Assembly: GCA_949316495.1 (NCBI GenBank)
Contig: OX439010.1
Coordinates: 17,788,809 to 17,852,808, forward strand
Direction of reading: 5' to 3'
DNA from: Amphiduros pacificus
Taxonomy: Eukaryota > Annelida > Polychaeta > Phyllodocida > Hesionidae
Length of the DNA: 64,000 bases
Each line of letters begins with the position of its first letter. Within the stretch, counting starts at the first letter, position 1. The notes beneath the pieces were generated by a model. It was not told the DNA's origin and did not search any database. It saw only the letters and a program-made list of their open reading frames with translations. This document shows, one piece after another, positions 11,501-24,872 of the stretch. The position numbers were made by a program, and so were the translations under genes.

Positions 11501-13860
11501 GGCTCGTGAGTAAGATTGACAGATAGTTGGACGTTTAATTTTTTAAAGTTTTATATCAATAAGTTAAAGTTTAGAAAAGAACCTTGGAATAGAGGATCGT
11601 GGAACATGTAAACGTTAATGTAGATGTATGGTTTGTCCGATTTTGTGTGTCTCTATTTGATATTAATTAAGATTAAACTAATGTATCAGGCGCAAGCCTA
11701 ATGTCGGTAATTTTTTCTACAAATTAAATAAATCAGTGCGAATCAAAACAAAACATACTGAAAGGTCTATTTATCAAACTACCATTCCATGTTTTCATGT
11801 CCTGTGTTTTATGCACTTATATATAAAGTCCGGTTCAGATTAAAATAAAATCACACAAATGAATGTTTTTAATTCCTTGTATATCAAATTCGTCTGACAA
11901 AACAAATTTCGAGTGCAAAAATTCTAAAAAAATCCATATTTAATACATAAAATATAAAACTAGTTAAAAGATTCATTATCTAATTTATATGGAAAGACAA
12001 CATTTCCATTAAAGGTTAAAATATTATACATTTAACAACCTTGTATGCATTCAACTCTTTTTGACTATTTAAATTTGCCTTACGAACAATATGAATTGAC
12101 GTAATTGGTTTAGAATTAACTGAAATGTAAAAATACTGAATAGGAAAGTTCACCATTTTTGACTTCATCTAGTGTGTAGAGAACTATTGGGGAATGTCAA
12201 ACAACAATAAAATAAGTTTAACTCCCTGTGGTTAACATAGAAATACTGACAGACAAAGCACCATCAAACTGCATGTGACCTACTGGGTGTGAAAAACAAT
12301 GTCAAAATAGGCAACGCCGGGGGTTCTCTGTTAACATGCCAGACTATTGTTCCCTAAACGGAAATTATAGAAACAGCAAATGTGTCATAGGGAGGGATCA
12401 TTGTGCGCCTTAGGTACACAAAATACCATTCCCTTTACATAATGATCCGCATTTCCATAGAAAATAATGTTATTCTCAAATATACTGATTTGAGACCAGA
12501 TTTTCTATTCCACATATTCAAATGTGTTTTTCAGATCAATATGATAATACAGATAATACATTTGGAAATAACTTCTTGTAACTTTTACACTGAATAGAAT
12601 AGTTGTAATTATCCGCAGATAATATGATTATGCTGTCAGGATACGGCATTTACAGGTCTCCTAGGGCTGATTTGCTACTAATATGAAATCTGAGACTCTA
12701 TCTCCAAGCAGAGTCGGTGGGGGGGATTCGAGACTAATTCCAGAAATCAGACGCAAATTCTAAGCAAATTAAAGGAATTTGAATGTGAACATAAAATTTT
12801 CCAGTTTTCTGTGTCATAAATTGGAAATAAATCTCTTGTCATGAGTTTTTTTTCCTGTCTTGTCCTTGACCGACTATTCTGGTCGCTCAATGGTTACCAT
12901 TCCTCAAGAGACGACCCCCATGTTTATGTGCCTGATATACATAATTTCCTAATTACCTTCCATTCCATTTGTCACGTACATGTAGACCACACTATATGTA
13001 CGTGTGTGTACATTTACCTGAGAACAAACAAAAGCAGACCATATTTTACAAATCTGCAGATATCTGACAGTTGTATTTAACAGTGTCGTCACATATCTTA
13101 AATCCTTTCCGCAATTTCTCATTTATTATAAAGTGGCTAAAGCTGCTCTGCAAGGCACTGTGGGAAAGGTAGGATAAGCGATTAACAGACACGCAAGCGT
13201 ATATCACAATAAAAACAGTTCTATAACCACCTGTCTCAATGTCAAACCAGACAAATCTGGAAATCTGACTAACGGTGACAGCAATGCAGCTGAGAAGATT
13301 CACTTGGAGTATTGGACCTCATAAATGTGCCGTCAAATTAAAGGTGATACAATTTAAACAAACATCTGGGAGACAGAATGACAAAATGATCAAATCAAGC
13401 AGATATTTTGTATTATAATACTTTCCATAAAAGATCTTTCTTACTTAAACTAAATTTGATAAAAAACAAATATTGAGTTCCTAAGGAAGAGTACTTGTCA
13501 AACTTATGACCTTCTATAAGGTTGAGTATAACGATGATATGACCATTCCCCAATGCCTGGAGGACATATATATAGCAGTGCCGCTAGCACATGGCGAGGT
13601 TCCCAGCGAGTGAGAGAGAGAGAGAGATCAATAGATACAAAGCTAACCATCTCATCTCATACTCATCCCAGATCAATGCGCTGGACACGTTGTCATCTCG
13701 CCACCGGCGTTAAACTCCAACACGAGTGCGATCGGATATGTTGGGCATGAATAATGCAAAGTATCAATTATAAGTTATAAAGAATTTGCTTTAAACTGAT
13801 CCTCTAAAATGGTACATACTGATTTTATATTAATTGGTTTTTAGGATCCTTTTCAAGCAG
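8578..13860. other. intergenic DNA, no gene seen
   Basis: The longest frames are 72-99 residues (for example 11198-11497 plus) and show no recognisable motif, signal peptide or splice context. No RNA gene or obvious tandem array was recognised. Confidence 0.4.
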
Positions 13861-13985
13861 GCTTGAGAAAACGATAATTTTGACCAATCAAAATGCATGT
13901 TACATATCAAATTTGACCCTAACTTTTTCTAGATTCTCATTGGATAATGTATTTGATGTTATTCATAGTCAGCATAGCTAAAAAA
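13861..13985. repeat. dispersed repeat copy 1
   Basis: It shares ordered blocks with 21583-21700: CAAAATGCATGT, ATAT, CCCTAAC, a CATTGG-TAATGT block and ATGTTATTCA. Similarity is moderate by eye over about 110 bp. The family is not recognised, and no terminal repeats are visible. Confidence 0.45.
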
Positions 13986-14244
13986 GGTAAATCACACTAT
14001 TTGGACCTTCAAATCATTAAATCTTTGAGGGAATTGAATGCTTAAATTCAGTTTTATGATCTGTTAATCGCACTGTTTGACCTTCTGGGCATGTGTACAC
14101 GTCAAGGTACAATATGACTACATGGGGTTTCCGGTTTCATCACTGGTGTTGTTCGCAGCTTTAGGGTCTCACGCTGCATCAGGGAGACAACAGACTCTGG
14201 TATTGTAAAGTAACTTTGCAATATTCACCAAACTCATCAGGGTG

Positions 14245-14345
14245 TAATCTCTGGCTGACCAGACAAGTGTGGTGTAGGGGCAGTGGCAGTCGCTGGCGGC
14301 CCGGGTTCGATTCCAAGCTGAGGTGAATTATTTGGCTGATACATG
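14245..14345 (+). mobile_element. tRNA-derived SINE head fragment
   Basis: The segment contains GTGTGGTGTAGGGGCAGTGG, roughly an A-box position, and a perfect CCCGGGTTCGATTCC B-box. No convincing cloverleaf or anticodon arm can be drawn, so this is most likely a SINE head rather than a functional tRNA. Confidence 0.5.
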
Positions 14346-14454
14346 GTTCAGAAAGGCGGATAACTACTACTAATTTTAACCAGCACTTTATGACTGGTTA
14401 TCAAATGCCTTAAGTTTGTTTATTTTATCATGATCATGAGTTAATACGAGTAAA

Positions 14455-14605
14455 AAAAAAAGTAAAAGTAAAGCTGACATTTATATACCGCTGATTCCAG
14501 ACAATATCTGCTCAAAGCGGTTGATAGTTACTGGCCAGGATTCCGGGAATCCTTGGAACTCAACGCAGATACTCTACCAATTCAGCTATTTCGGCCAGAG
14601 TAAAC
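14455..14605 (-). mobile_element. SINE, family 1, minus orientation
   Basis: Read on the minus strand: a tRNA-like A-box (TAGCTGAATTGGTAGAG), a GGATTCCCGGAATCCTGGCC block, ACCGCTTTGAGCAGATATTG, an AATCAGCGGTATATAAATG tail and a T-rich/AT-rich end. The order of blocks matches the fragment at 366-470. This is the most complete family 1 member in the window. Confidence 0.65.
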
Positions 14606-16737
14606 AAAAAAATGGGGAGCTTTTTCCTTTTAACTGTATTGAAGAGCCAAAATTTGCTGAGAAGGTCTTAACACAAATAAACAAGCCTTTATGACGGAAT
14701 AGGCTGCCTATTACCGAGATATATGTCAAATATGTATTGCTTCTCCATATTTAATTCTGTGTAAAAAAGACCTTGACATAAGGATTTGTATGTGCATGGG
14801 ATCAAAGTCACTCATATGATATATGTTATAATTGCCATTGATAGAGAGTATTATATCAAATTGCTTCATCCAAATAGACAACATATAAATGAGAAATCAT
14901 ATGAATGGGACATGGGAAGAGGACAGTATCTTTGATGTCCTGTGTATGATAAAACAGAGACTCAATGTTCATTAATGTAATGGATACATTTATAGCTTGG
15001 CTACAGGATGGCTGGCTGCCTAGGTCCCAATGCTTTGAATACTACTTTCAAATTAACTAAAAAACAAAGATAAAATAAGATAAATTTGGACATGTTCACC
15101 CTGTAATAATTCTGATTGATGTTGTACTTTCAAGGTTGAATATTATATCGGCTAGAATCGAGATGTTAATGTCATATTGATGAACAGTAACGTGTGGAAT
15201 GGACAAAAACAGAATTGATATTAATTGATATTAACATATGTTATCATTTGAATGTGTTTAATGTGGAAATGTGCATTTCGCTATCATATTAATTTTGACT
15301 GTTATTTGACAAGAAGTTATTCTTAATCATTAATTCTTCCTAAAACTGTGAAGGATTCTATTCAAAAAGGTTTAATGACCTGTTACTATTTTTCAAAAAA
15401 GGGCAAATGCTTCAAACATATGCCTTTTAAAACTGGAGCTAAAATGCATGTCACTTACCCGCCACTCATTCTTTCTCCCTTTTGAGAAACACATTATATA
15501 AAAATTCTAAAAATTCTAATAAAAATTCTAACAAAAACAAACAAAACAAAAAGACCCTGAAGACCATTATAATATCATGCGTTTTTAAGAGGAGGGAGAT
15601 GGGAACGAGAGGCAGACAGGGGGTGTCTGCATTATTGACTGATCAAGGAGTTCCACTTCAATTAATCATATTTATTAGGGAAGTGAAGCGAGAATGACTG
15701 ATATTATCCCACTTATCACACAAGCCCCTCACTTGTGTGATGTTGCCATGAGCATTCCAGACCATTTTGTTTGTCTGATGTTGCACGGCAGCACCGTTTC
15801 CGGTTCCTCTTCAAATGTCCCTCTGTGGCGCCCCCTACCACCTGATTTCATCACCTGCATCTCATCCGCTATCCATCCATCAATAACCTTATGACAAGCA
15901 GGTTCTATTGGGCCATCAGACCTTTCAAATATTATCCTATGAGTTATTCTGGATGTGGTATGTATTTAATATATTCTACAGACGTTTGTCTCCGTCTACT
16001 GCTTATAAATGTGATAAGAATTTCTAAGAACATTTGTTCCATTATAAGGAAAACTATTTTTTCATGTGCTATTGTTATGTCCCTCCTATTCAATGTCACA
16101 GTCAAATCAACGTTAAAATTACATGAAACCTTCGGTGATTTATTTTTATATTCTTAGAACTCCATTTACCAGAACTCAACTCACTAGTGCATCCCATGAA
16201 AAGTTACACAAGAGCTTTTATCCGATAATCACTAATGGGAAATAAAAGATATATATATATATTACAGGACATAGCGGAATTTGCAGGTTAAGACGCCGAA
16301 TGTGACCTTTGTAAGACAGCGGCGCATATGCAATGGCTTACAATAAATCCTCTGAAGGGTTCTCATGAGCCCCGGGATATTGAGACCAGTACAGGAGCTG
16401 CACTGGTCCATCCAGCCATGAAATGGGCTCCTGCCAATTAAGGCTTGAGATGGTAAATGTAAGTGATGCTGTTGGCAGTGATCAGGGCAGGTAAGCACCG
16501 TCCTGAGAGCCTCACATAGATGCAGTGATGACCCAGACCTGCAGGGATATCGTGGAAGCACAGATAAGCCTGCTGTGGCACACACCTTTCAGGTTTTTCT
16601 TGAAGTCGGGTCTGATTGATATACAGAACACCGTCTGTCTACACTGAGCCATATACAGTACCCACATGTAGGCTGTGAGCTCAGTTGTCCTGTAAATCAC
16701 TTTAGGTGTTAAACCTTTCCTGTTATGTATACTGCAA
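14606..16737. other. intergenic DNA, no gene seen
   Basis: Several 60-110 residue frames occur (15482-16157 plus, 16262-16700 minus). None has convincing homology or splice structure. A short hairpin lies at 15715-15741. Confidence 0.4.
15715..15741. other. perfect 10-bp inverted repeat (hairpin)
   Basis: ATCACACAAG at 15715-15724 is the exact reverse complement of CTTGTGTGAT at 15732-15741, with a 7-base loop. No miRNA-length precursor is evident around it and its role is unknown. Confidence 0.6.
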
Positions 16738-16795
16738 ATGTTTGAGCGCTATGAGCAGATCAAGTTTAGTGTAAGCGCAGTATAAATCAATCAAA
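16738..16795 (+). mobile_element. SINE family 1 tail
   Basis: TTTGAGCGCTATGAGCAGAT, then GTAAGCGCAGTATAAATCAA, matches the 3' end of the family 1 copies at 14455 (minus) and 24533. The start of the element cannot be placed confidently. Confidence 0.5.
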
Positions 16796-19254
16796 CATAT
16801 CATATTGTCAATAGTTATTGATATAGCTCAATGATAAAATAGGAATATTGCATGTGCAGTTTGATTGAGTTTTATTCCCTCTAAAAGGTTCATATGAGAT
16901 GGTAACAGACGTGCAATGGTAAAGAATTCACTTTATTATTCCAGCAAGATCACATATCATATGCAACAATATGGTATTCTTTATGAACACAAATGTGATA
17001 TACATTCTTATCTGCCTGTTAATGGCCTGGTACAATTCCTATGATTCCAAAACCCCGAGGCTCATCTTACCGTTGCCACCTGAATGTATTTCAGCAACTA
17101 TGTCTTACTCTGCCTATGTCCTCGACTCAGCCGGAATGAGATCATAACTTTGTCGGTCAACCCAATGAGAGCACGCAGTTAAAACGGCATCCTGTTGTAG
17201 AAAGCAGGAAGCCGGGGGTAATTCCTGGCTTAGCGGGATGCATTAATCAGGGTCAGGCAATGGATCCCCGCAGAATTGATATGCTGAAGTATTGAGTGTG
17301 AATGTTGTATAAAAGGGAATGTTGATCATTAACATTATACCTGAGAAAAACACTACACTTAAGAAAATCCCTGGTCATCATGGGTTGAAGGTGGGGTAAT
17401 CGCGCTGCTTTACACATTTCCTTAAGTACCGGTTCTTAAATGAATAGACTATCAACATTTTGGATTTCCGATCTAAGGGCACCATTATACAGTAAAATTC
17501 TTTCATATATCAAGAAATGAAATATGCGTATCACAGCTCTTTCTACTCTGGAGTCCAATTCTACACTGTTTTCGTGATTTGAAATTATATTGCAAATTGC
17601 TTGTGAATTCAAAAGATTAGTCACGCTGGTAGTTCCTGGCAGTAGAATTAATAATACAGCTCTATCAGCTTTATAAGTATAAAAATATTGATTTTCACAT
17701 AAAATAAAATGTGTATCATCACTCATTGTCAAAATAACCAGATGTTTCAACACAACAATTAGTGCGACATACATTTTTAGGCCTTTTCCATCATGAAAGA
17801 TAGAATAACATATGATTTCTTAATATATATTCTAATATAAGGCCTACATGTCTTTTCCAAAGCAACATCTTTGAAGTTTTGGTTTCTAAATAAAATGAAC
17901 CATTTGGCACACAAATAATGAGACTACTCTGTCTGTACGTAAGAACTGATTGCCCACAAATCCTAGCAGGCCAGGCAGGTTAGCTCATCCTTGCTCCACA
18001 CCTGATAATAATGGCCTGTTAGTCTTCTGGGAGCCACATGGGTGGGACCCCTCAAGTGGCCTTCATTTCCTGAAACAAGTTCCCTGAGCAGTGAACAGAG
18101 AACCCCGTTTGTGAATTTAGACTGTCTGTGGGGAGGTGTGTCGTCAAGTAATTCATCTGGAAGACAGTTAGGTCCTTCTGTACCCTGCTTCACCGGATAA
18201 GATGTGTAGCTCACATTTTACACACAATATGTTTCAAGTCTACTGTGTTGATAATTAACAGCACAAAAACTGTCTCTGTTGCTGTTTGGCTTCTGTCTAC
18301 CTTTCCTAGCATTTTATCAGACCCACAACTTGTGTGATACAGAATTCAACACAATGATAAAAAAAAACCTCTCTAAAACTCAAATGTTCACATATTTGAC
18401 TTGGATGGGAAAATAACCTAATAAATAGTCTCTTACTTCTTCTAGTCTTTTTTCAGTTAAAATGTAAAATTGAGAGATTAAATGCCACTTAGTCATTCGT
18501 CTCTTACTTAATGAACAAGTAATAAAGGTCTCCATTATCATGCCACGATTTAGGATCCGAACTTTCACTTTAAAAAGTTGGATAAATTAGAGTTTTCTGA
18601 CACAATAAGAATTAGTGAAGGCGGATTTGCAAGACTATGGGGATGTGTATTTGTTTATGGTGATGTTACAGATGGGCGGGCGAGATATGCAGTTTAGTGA
18701 GCATGGGGCAGCAGGTGGTGACTTTGCAGGTGAGCTTATTGTGTGTGGCATGCTCTCCACAGGAATCAATGCTGACACCCGTCCCCCCACCAAGGACTAA
18801 GTCATCCCACACTGCCTACCGCATACATCATCTCGCGGGAACATGTGGCTCACTGCTTACATTAACACATATAACATCAGTTAAGCGCTCTTATCAAATG
18901 CACTGCACTAAACATGTCGCTCTGATATTATAGGCAATATTATTACGTTAAAGACACAAGATATATCGCCTTATTTTTTTAGAGATATAATAAATATATT
19001 TTTAATAAAAACCGCAATATACTAGTTTGCTTGTTTACCACCCTTTCAAGACTATTAAAATTGTATTAGAAGCCTGTCACCGGAACTTAATGCCCAACCC
19101 ATTGAGAATAGTGGCTTGGGGTTTTTCGATTGCATATCATACAGACATGATATCACATACCAAGACTTTAAATGTCAGTCATGGAGCTCTGGCAAGATTG
19201 GGGAACAACTCAAATTGTAGATATTCACCTTTTCTAGAAATATAAAATAACCGT

Positions 19255-19313
19255 AATGCTTGTCCCAACCGGAAATCATGAGAGACAAACGTCTTACCAA
19301 CTGAGCCACACCC
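19255..19313 (-). mobile_element. tRNA-like SINE head remnant
   Basis: On the minus strand GGGTGTGGCTCAGTTGGTAA gives a good A-box (TGGCTCAGTTGG). The B-box region is degraded, so a working tRNA is unlikely. Confidence 0.4.
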
Positions 19314-20688
19314 CAGATCTATTACCTTAATATAGAACTCTATACATTATTCACTTCAATATATAAAACGTCTGTTAATCTGAGCTCATCCAGATGCTTC
19401 TCATCTGGCCATCATACTGATCTACTTGCTGAGATATGTGCAGTGTAATAATAGATAAGCAGAAGGCAAATGATGTAATCAAAACTTCTGCTAATGATGG
19501 TAGCAATGTGTAGAATTAGTGCATACAGATAACAGAACGTTTTAGGATTTCGTTTTTTTCCACCGACATTTTTCCATCTCATACAACAAATTAATATACT
19601 ATCTAGGAAGAGATATTTAAGATTGTCCGCGACGAAATTGAGGTAATTTTATGAACAAGATCGAATTAAGTACAAGATCGAATTTTCAGACTTGTGGCTT
19701 GAATATATATATATATTGTATATATACTGAATTTTAGATTTTGAAAGAGATAACCTAACAAAAGGCACATGAGGAAGCACAGACCCGAACTGCGCATGTC
19801 CAATATTTGCTCCCCATGATGTCAGGGCGGATTGCATAGTTCTGTTCTCATGAAAGGTTTTTCATTTGCTGAATCGGATATAACTGTTGTCATATTTGTT
19901 TTCCTCGGGTTCTGCATTGTGAAAAACCAGCTGTAGATTAGGATAAATATATGGTATACGTAAGATAATTAAGGGAAAAGCTTTCAAGAAATCCCACTCC
20001 ATGAAAGCAATGGGTGTTGATGTCCAAAGCATACATACAGTGTGAATCACAGAGAAAGGTTTGCCATAGATGCCATATAAGGTTAAAAATATTGTGTTTT
20101 TCATTTGCAATTTTCAAGTATCACTTGTAGTCTGTGTGCTTCAAGAAGAAACTATCAATCAAATAGTTCTCCCTCAGGACAGGTACTGCCATTGAGGTCA
20201 ATGATAAAACCTAAAAGCTAGTGTCGTTAATTTTATATGATGCCTGCCAAAATAGCCACACACTATACCTCTAAGCAAGTGTCATAAATTGAACATGGCT
20301 ATTGTCCCTGACGCAATATCATTTGGAGCTCGCTTGTCAAATTCACTTTTGTGATCAAACAATATCAAAGGTAAATTGCGTCACCAACTTGTTGTTTAGC
20401 AAGGCAAATGACTATATCTCTGGCTGCATTCAGAGACACTACTCTTCTCAGCATATCCTGGGTTTATACTAGGCTCTGCACAGAAATGTCTTTCCGAGTC
20501 AGACCCGGAAGTCAAATATTTTGCACATGGTATATGGCCAATTGGTCATTATACTTAGAACGTGAGCACAAAAACAAGTGAGTTATGATATTAGAGACAT
20601 GAATATAAAAATAACTAATAATAGTCGGGGAATGTACAATTAATCTTCGAGGGGGGCGAAAAGAAAAATCCTGGGCTAGACTGATATA

Positions 20689-20729
20689 TCAGGTCTCATC
20701 ATGAAATGACTGAAATAATGTTGAAAGTT
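20689..20729 (+). mobile_element. SINE family 2 fragment
   Basis: It carries AGGTCTCATCATGAAATGAC followed by TGAAATAATGTTGAAAG. The same block occurs at 30351-30398, 48237-48345 (minus) and 62095-62200. Confidence 0.55.
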
Positions 20730-20906
20730 ATGTAAAATCCCAAACAAATTGATATATTAATGATACACTTTTCCTTACAGATATATCCAACATACTCCTT
20801 TGAACATAAGAAATCAGTCTGCACACGACTACGGTGTTGTCATCGAGCCTTTACAAGAGCCAATCAATTGCACAGCTATATAGTAATTGCATGCTAATGT
20901 GCGGAA

Positions 20907-20988
20907 TAACTAGTCACAAAGAACAACGTTTCTTGGCAGAGGTAATATAACTAGTCACAAAGAACAACGTTTCTTGGCAGAGGTAATA
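20907..20988. repeat. 41-bp tandem duplication
   Basis: Two identical-looking 41-bp copies contain AACTAGTCACAAAGAACAAC and TTTCTTGGCAGAGG. No mismatch is seen between them, so the duplication is recent. Confidence 0.9.
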
Positions 20989-21582
20989 TGTGACTCTACC
21001 TCGCGATTCTTAGCAGAGACAGACATGCGTATTTCATATACGAAATTATCCGCACCCTGCACAAAAACAAAAGAATTTTTTACCACATCAACATAAGCCT
21101 AAATATGAAATACGATTTTGTTTTATTGATTGTCTTCAATATAAGACTAGGAAAGGTTAAGATAAGTAAAATGAAAATGCAAAAACCGAGAATGATTGCA
21201 AAAGGTCTTGGAGACTAACTGCACCAAACCCCCGGGATATACTAGTCACATACATCTTTGTATATGGTCAAAACCTGCAGCTGCAAATGCCATGGTCTGA
21301 GGAATGACCTGCCACACTGGCGTAAGAAATGGCATAAGAAGTGGCATAAGAACTGGAGTGAGACTAAGAAGTTAGAAGCCGCTCACCAGTTGTATGAATA
21401 TATTAATTTAACATTTTCCTCTCTGAAAGGTCACGGCAATATATTGTTTTTACACAATTTATTCCAGCATTACTCGGTCACAGTCTTTTTTTACTGGCCA
21501 GTGCCATAACAACAGTCAATTTCAGTATAATTACGCCATTTAAACCACGCCCTGTCTGGTTATAGAGACCCTCCCCACAGAA

Positions 21583-21700
21583 GACTTGAGCAGATTATAA
21601 ATTTGACTATTCAAAATGCATGTCAGATATGGCCCTAACCTGTTATCTCGATTACCATTGGCTAATGTTTGTAATGTTATTCAAAATGACAGCCTACTTT
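21583..21700. repeat. dispersed repeat copy 2
   Basis: Partner of 13861-13985, sharing CAAAATGCATGT, CCCTAAC, CATTGGCTAATGT and ATGTTATTCA in the same order. The family is unknown. Confidence 0.45.
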
Positions 21701-24532
21701 ACAATTTAATGAAAGCTACTAGATCTGTGTAAAAATCATAACAAAAAGAAAAAAGATCTGAACTTAAAGGAAAATAGATAGAATTGGTCCCCTGAAATTA
21801 CAACAGCTTTCATGCTCATAACTACTAACTCAACCCAGTAGTTCCAGGTCAATGTTAACGGACAGAATGACAAAAGATTTCCCCTCATCACTGCAGAAGC
21901 TATGGTGACATAGGCAGCATAGCTAAAATCCTCCTGGTAGGATAATTGACATTTCTCCTCATGATACAGTACGGTGCAGGTCCAACCGTCAGGGTGAAGC
22001 CATTAGTTATCCAGAATGCTAACTTACAAATGAGCAGGTGGCCGTGTTTACACGAGGTTATTGTCACAAGATAACAAGACCAAATGGCTGACTTCCAAAC
22101 GTGATCAGTATCCAACACAGAAGGTCAGGCAGAATTCACTTCCGGTGACATTTTCACAGTAATATAGCTGATTAATCACTTTTGGCTCCTAATTATTTGG
22201 TTCTTCCTGGTTTGATAGAGCTGACTCCTTTACTGAGTAAACACTGATAAAATCATTAGCAAAGGTTTTAAGGTGTCTTGGAATTATGGTTTCCGGTTCG
22301 TAAATGTAATGCTCCTAATATGATTTACTATTCTGCACCAAATATAGCCTTGACTTAATTCTAACCAATCAGAATGATCGATGGCTGCATTCTCCGAGCC
22401 TGTTGTTCAGGAGTGGAATAATATGATTTTTTTCCATCAAAAAAGAAAAAAAAAGAATCTGATATAAACTTGTCTTCTCCGAAACCTCATTCCGGCCGTC
22501 CGCCAATATCGTTCAAATGTCTTCGTGACCTTTTAAGGAGTCACTAGCAGGGAAGAAAGTGAGCAGTTTGCCGCAGTCACACCCATCAATGGAAGGAGAG
22601 AAGTCTAATTCACGCCACTTATTCTGTTATCACATTGTGGATTTTTCTTTCACACATGGACTTTACGACGTGGCAAACCTTCCCCTTTCCAAAGTTCGGC
22701 TTTCCGATAAAGCCAATGAATATCTTGGGGCGTTCTTTTCACCAATAGTCGTCTGCATTTTGAAAATAGTCGTCTGCGCACCAAAACATTATACAGTACC
22801 CTCCAAATTTTTGACGCCTCAGCAATCTTGTGTATTCAAATGTCTGTAAGATTCATCATGTTTCATATAATATTTAATGTAAAATCAAACATGATGAGTG
22901 ATATTGGAATCAAAAGAAAAGAAAATTAACGACTTTGTTTTGTGGAGACACATTTGAGATTGACCATTAACCTTTTGTATGTTAGGGGTATGGAGGAAAA
23001 GTGAGAGGCTAATCTTAATACCTTCTCCCCAGGAATGCGTATTAATTGTTATTTATATGCTTTAACGGACTCACGTCTATGCTTTCTTTTTCCATATATC
23101 AAAAAGGGTATCTTATTTTTGTTTTAATATTGTCTAGCACTTATCAAATTGTCTTCTCCTAATAGTATGAGATTGTTTTTTTTACCATTTTGGTGTTTTT
23201 AAATAGCATCCTCATTTATTCTACTTTTTTGATATTCTGCAATTTACATCGTTACGAAGTGCCCTGAATCATTCTTTATCATGCTATTTGATCCTAACTA
23301 TGTTTTCTGAGTTTATGTGTCTCAAACAAAATAGAATCAGAAAGTGTTTTGTATTCACAATGAGGATATTAAGTCTTTTTGTTCAACATTTACAAAGCAA
23401 TGATTTGATGGGATGTAAATCATATTTTATAAACCAAGTCTCAGTATCCTTTGTTAAGAGTTATACCTTGAGTTCCATGCCTGACAGTCTAGGACTGAAT
23501 AGTATCGGAAAATATATACACATAACATTTCTCTCAACAAATCATTTTCATTTATGTGAAATCCAACATCTTTATCAAAAATAAAGAAGGTATCTGAAAT
23601 GACATCAATATATTATATTGTATATTTTAAACTCTGAAATGTTCATATAATTATTAAAGCCTCCTTAAGCCAATTCACTCCAGTGTCCCAATGTGAAAGT
23701 GCCCCATTATTACCAAACCTTTACAAGGGAAAGGTGAATGGTATGACGGAGTCAGTTTGTCTCATTACCATGAAGAGGGTTTGTATGTTTGTTTCTTCTG
23801 TTTGTTGGTCTGTCGGTGCGTTTGCTTGTGTACCAAACATTATTACCTATTTTTTTTTCACATATTATATTAGCGCAAATTTGCATAACGAACAGATATT
23901 CGATGCTCATCAGATGCTCATCTTTCACATTATAAGGGTTCAGCTTAATTCATGTCTATATATATTTGTAGATTTAAATGAACTTTGTTCAAATAGTTTC
24001 AATATGTTAAGCTATTCTAATTGAAAATATAAAAATATCACAACCGTCTATTTTGAAATTGACATTGTGAAAACATTTCTATACTGTACCAGGATTCCAT
24101 ATTAAAGGCGTACTGAGTTGTGGTAGGAAGAGCAAACTTTGGTTATCCAATATATTACATAGAAGACAAACATATTCTGATGTAGGTACATCATGTTGTG
24201 GGATAACAAAATATTTATTGGGACTAATTTTGCCTACCATAGCTCACAAATATCTCCCTGTGGTAGTCATTTGGATATCAAGTCCAATGTTTTTCATTCT
24301 TAGGTCTTAATGCGGAGATGTTGAGCTCAGTCATTAATGCGGATTAAAAAATAAAATAAGTACCTCATTCTGCATATCAAATGCAGGATGATGACAGGAT
24401 GAATTACTTTAAAGCTTTCATGAAATCGGATTATTAAGTACTCTTTTCATTCCATAATATGAATATTTATCAAATATTTATCAAATATTTGTATCAAGCA
24501 TATTACCCCCACATAAAGTAAAGTGATTTTTG

Positions 24533-24872
<340 letters not shown>

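Larger units (their letters stand above)
16796..24532. other. intergenic DNA, no gene seen apart from small repeats
   Basis: Frames of 60-113 residues occur in several places (17436-17774 minus, 23683-24024 plus) without recognisable motifs. Small repeat features inside the stretch are listed separately. Confidence 0.4.

Noticed and set aside
16512-16700. Minus-strand frame with CISIRPDFKKNLKGVC, resembling the end of GPCR TM7 and helix 8
   Set aside because: No NPxxY motif and no transmembrane segment before it; the likeness covers about 12 residues and is probably chance.
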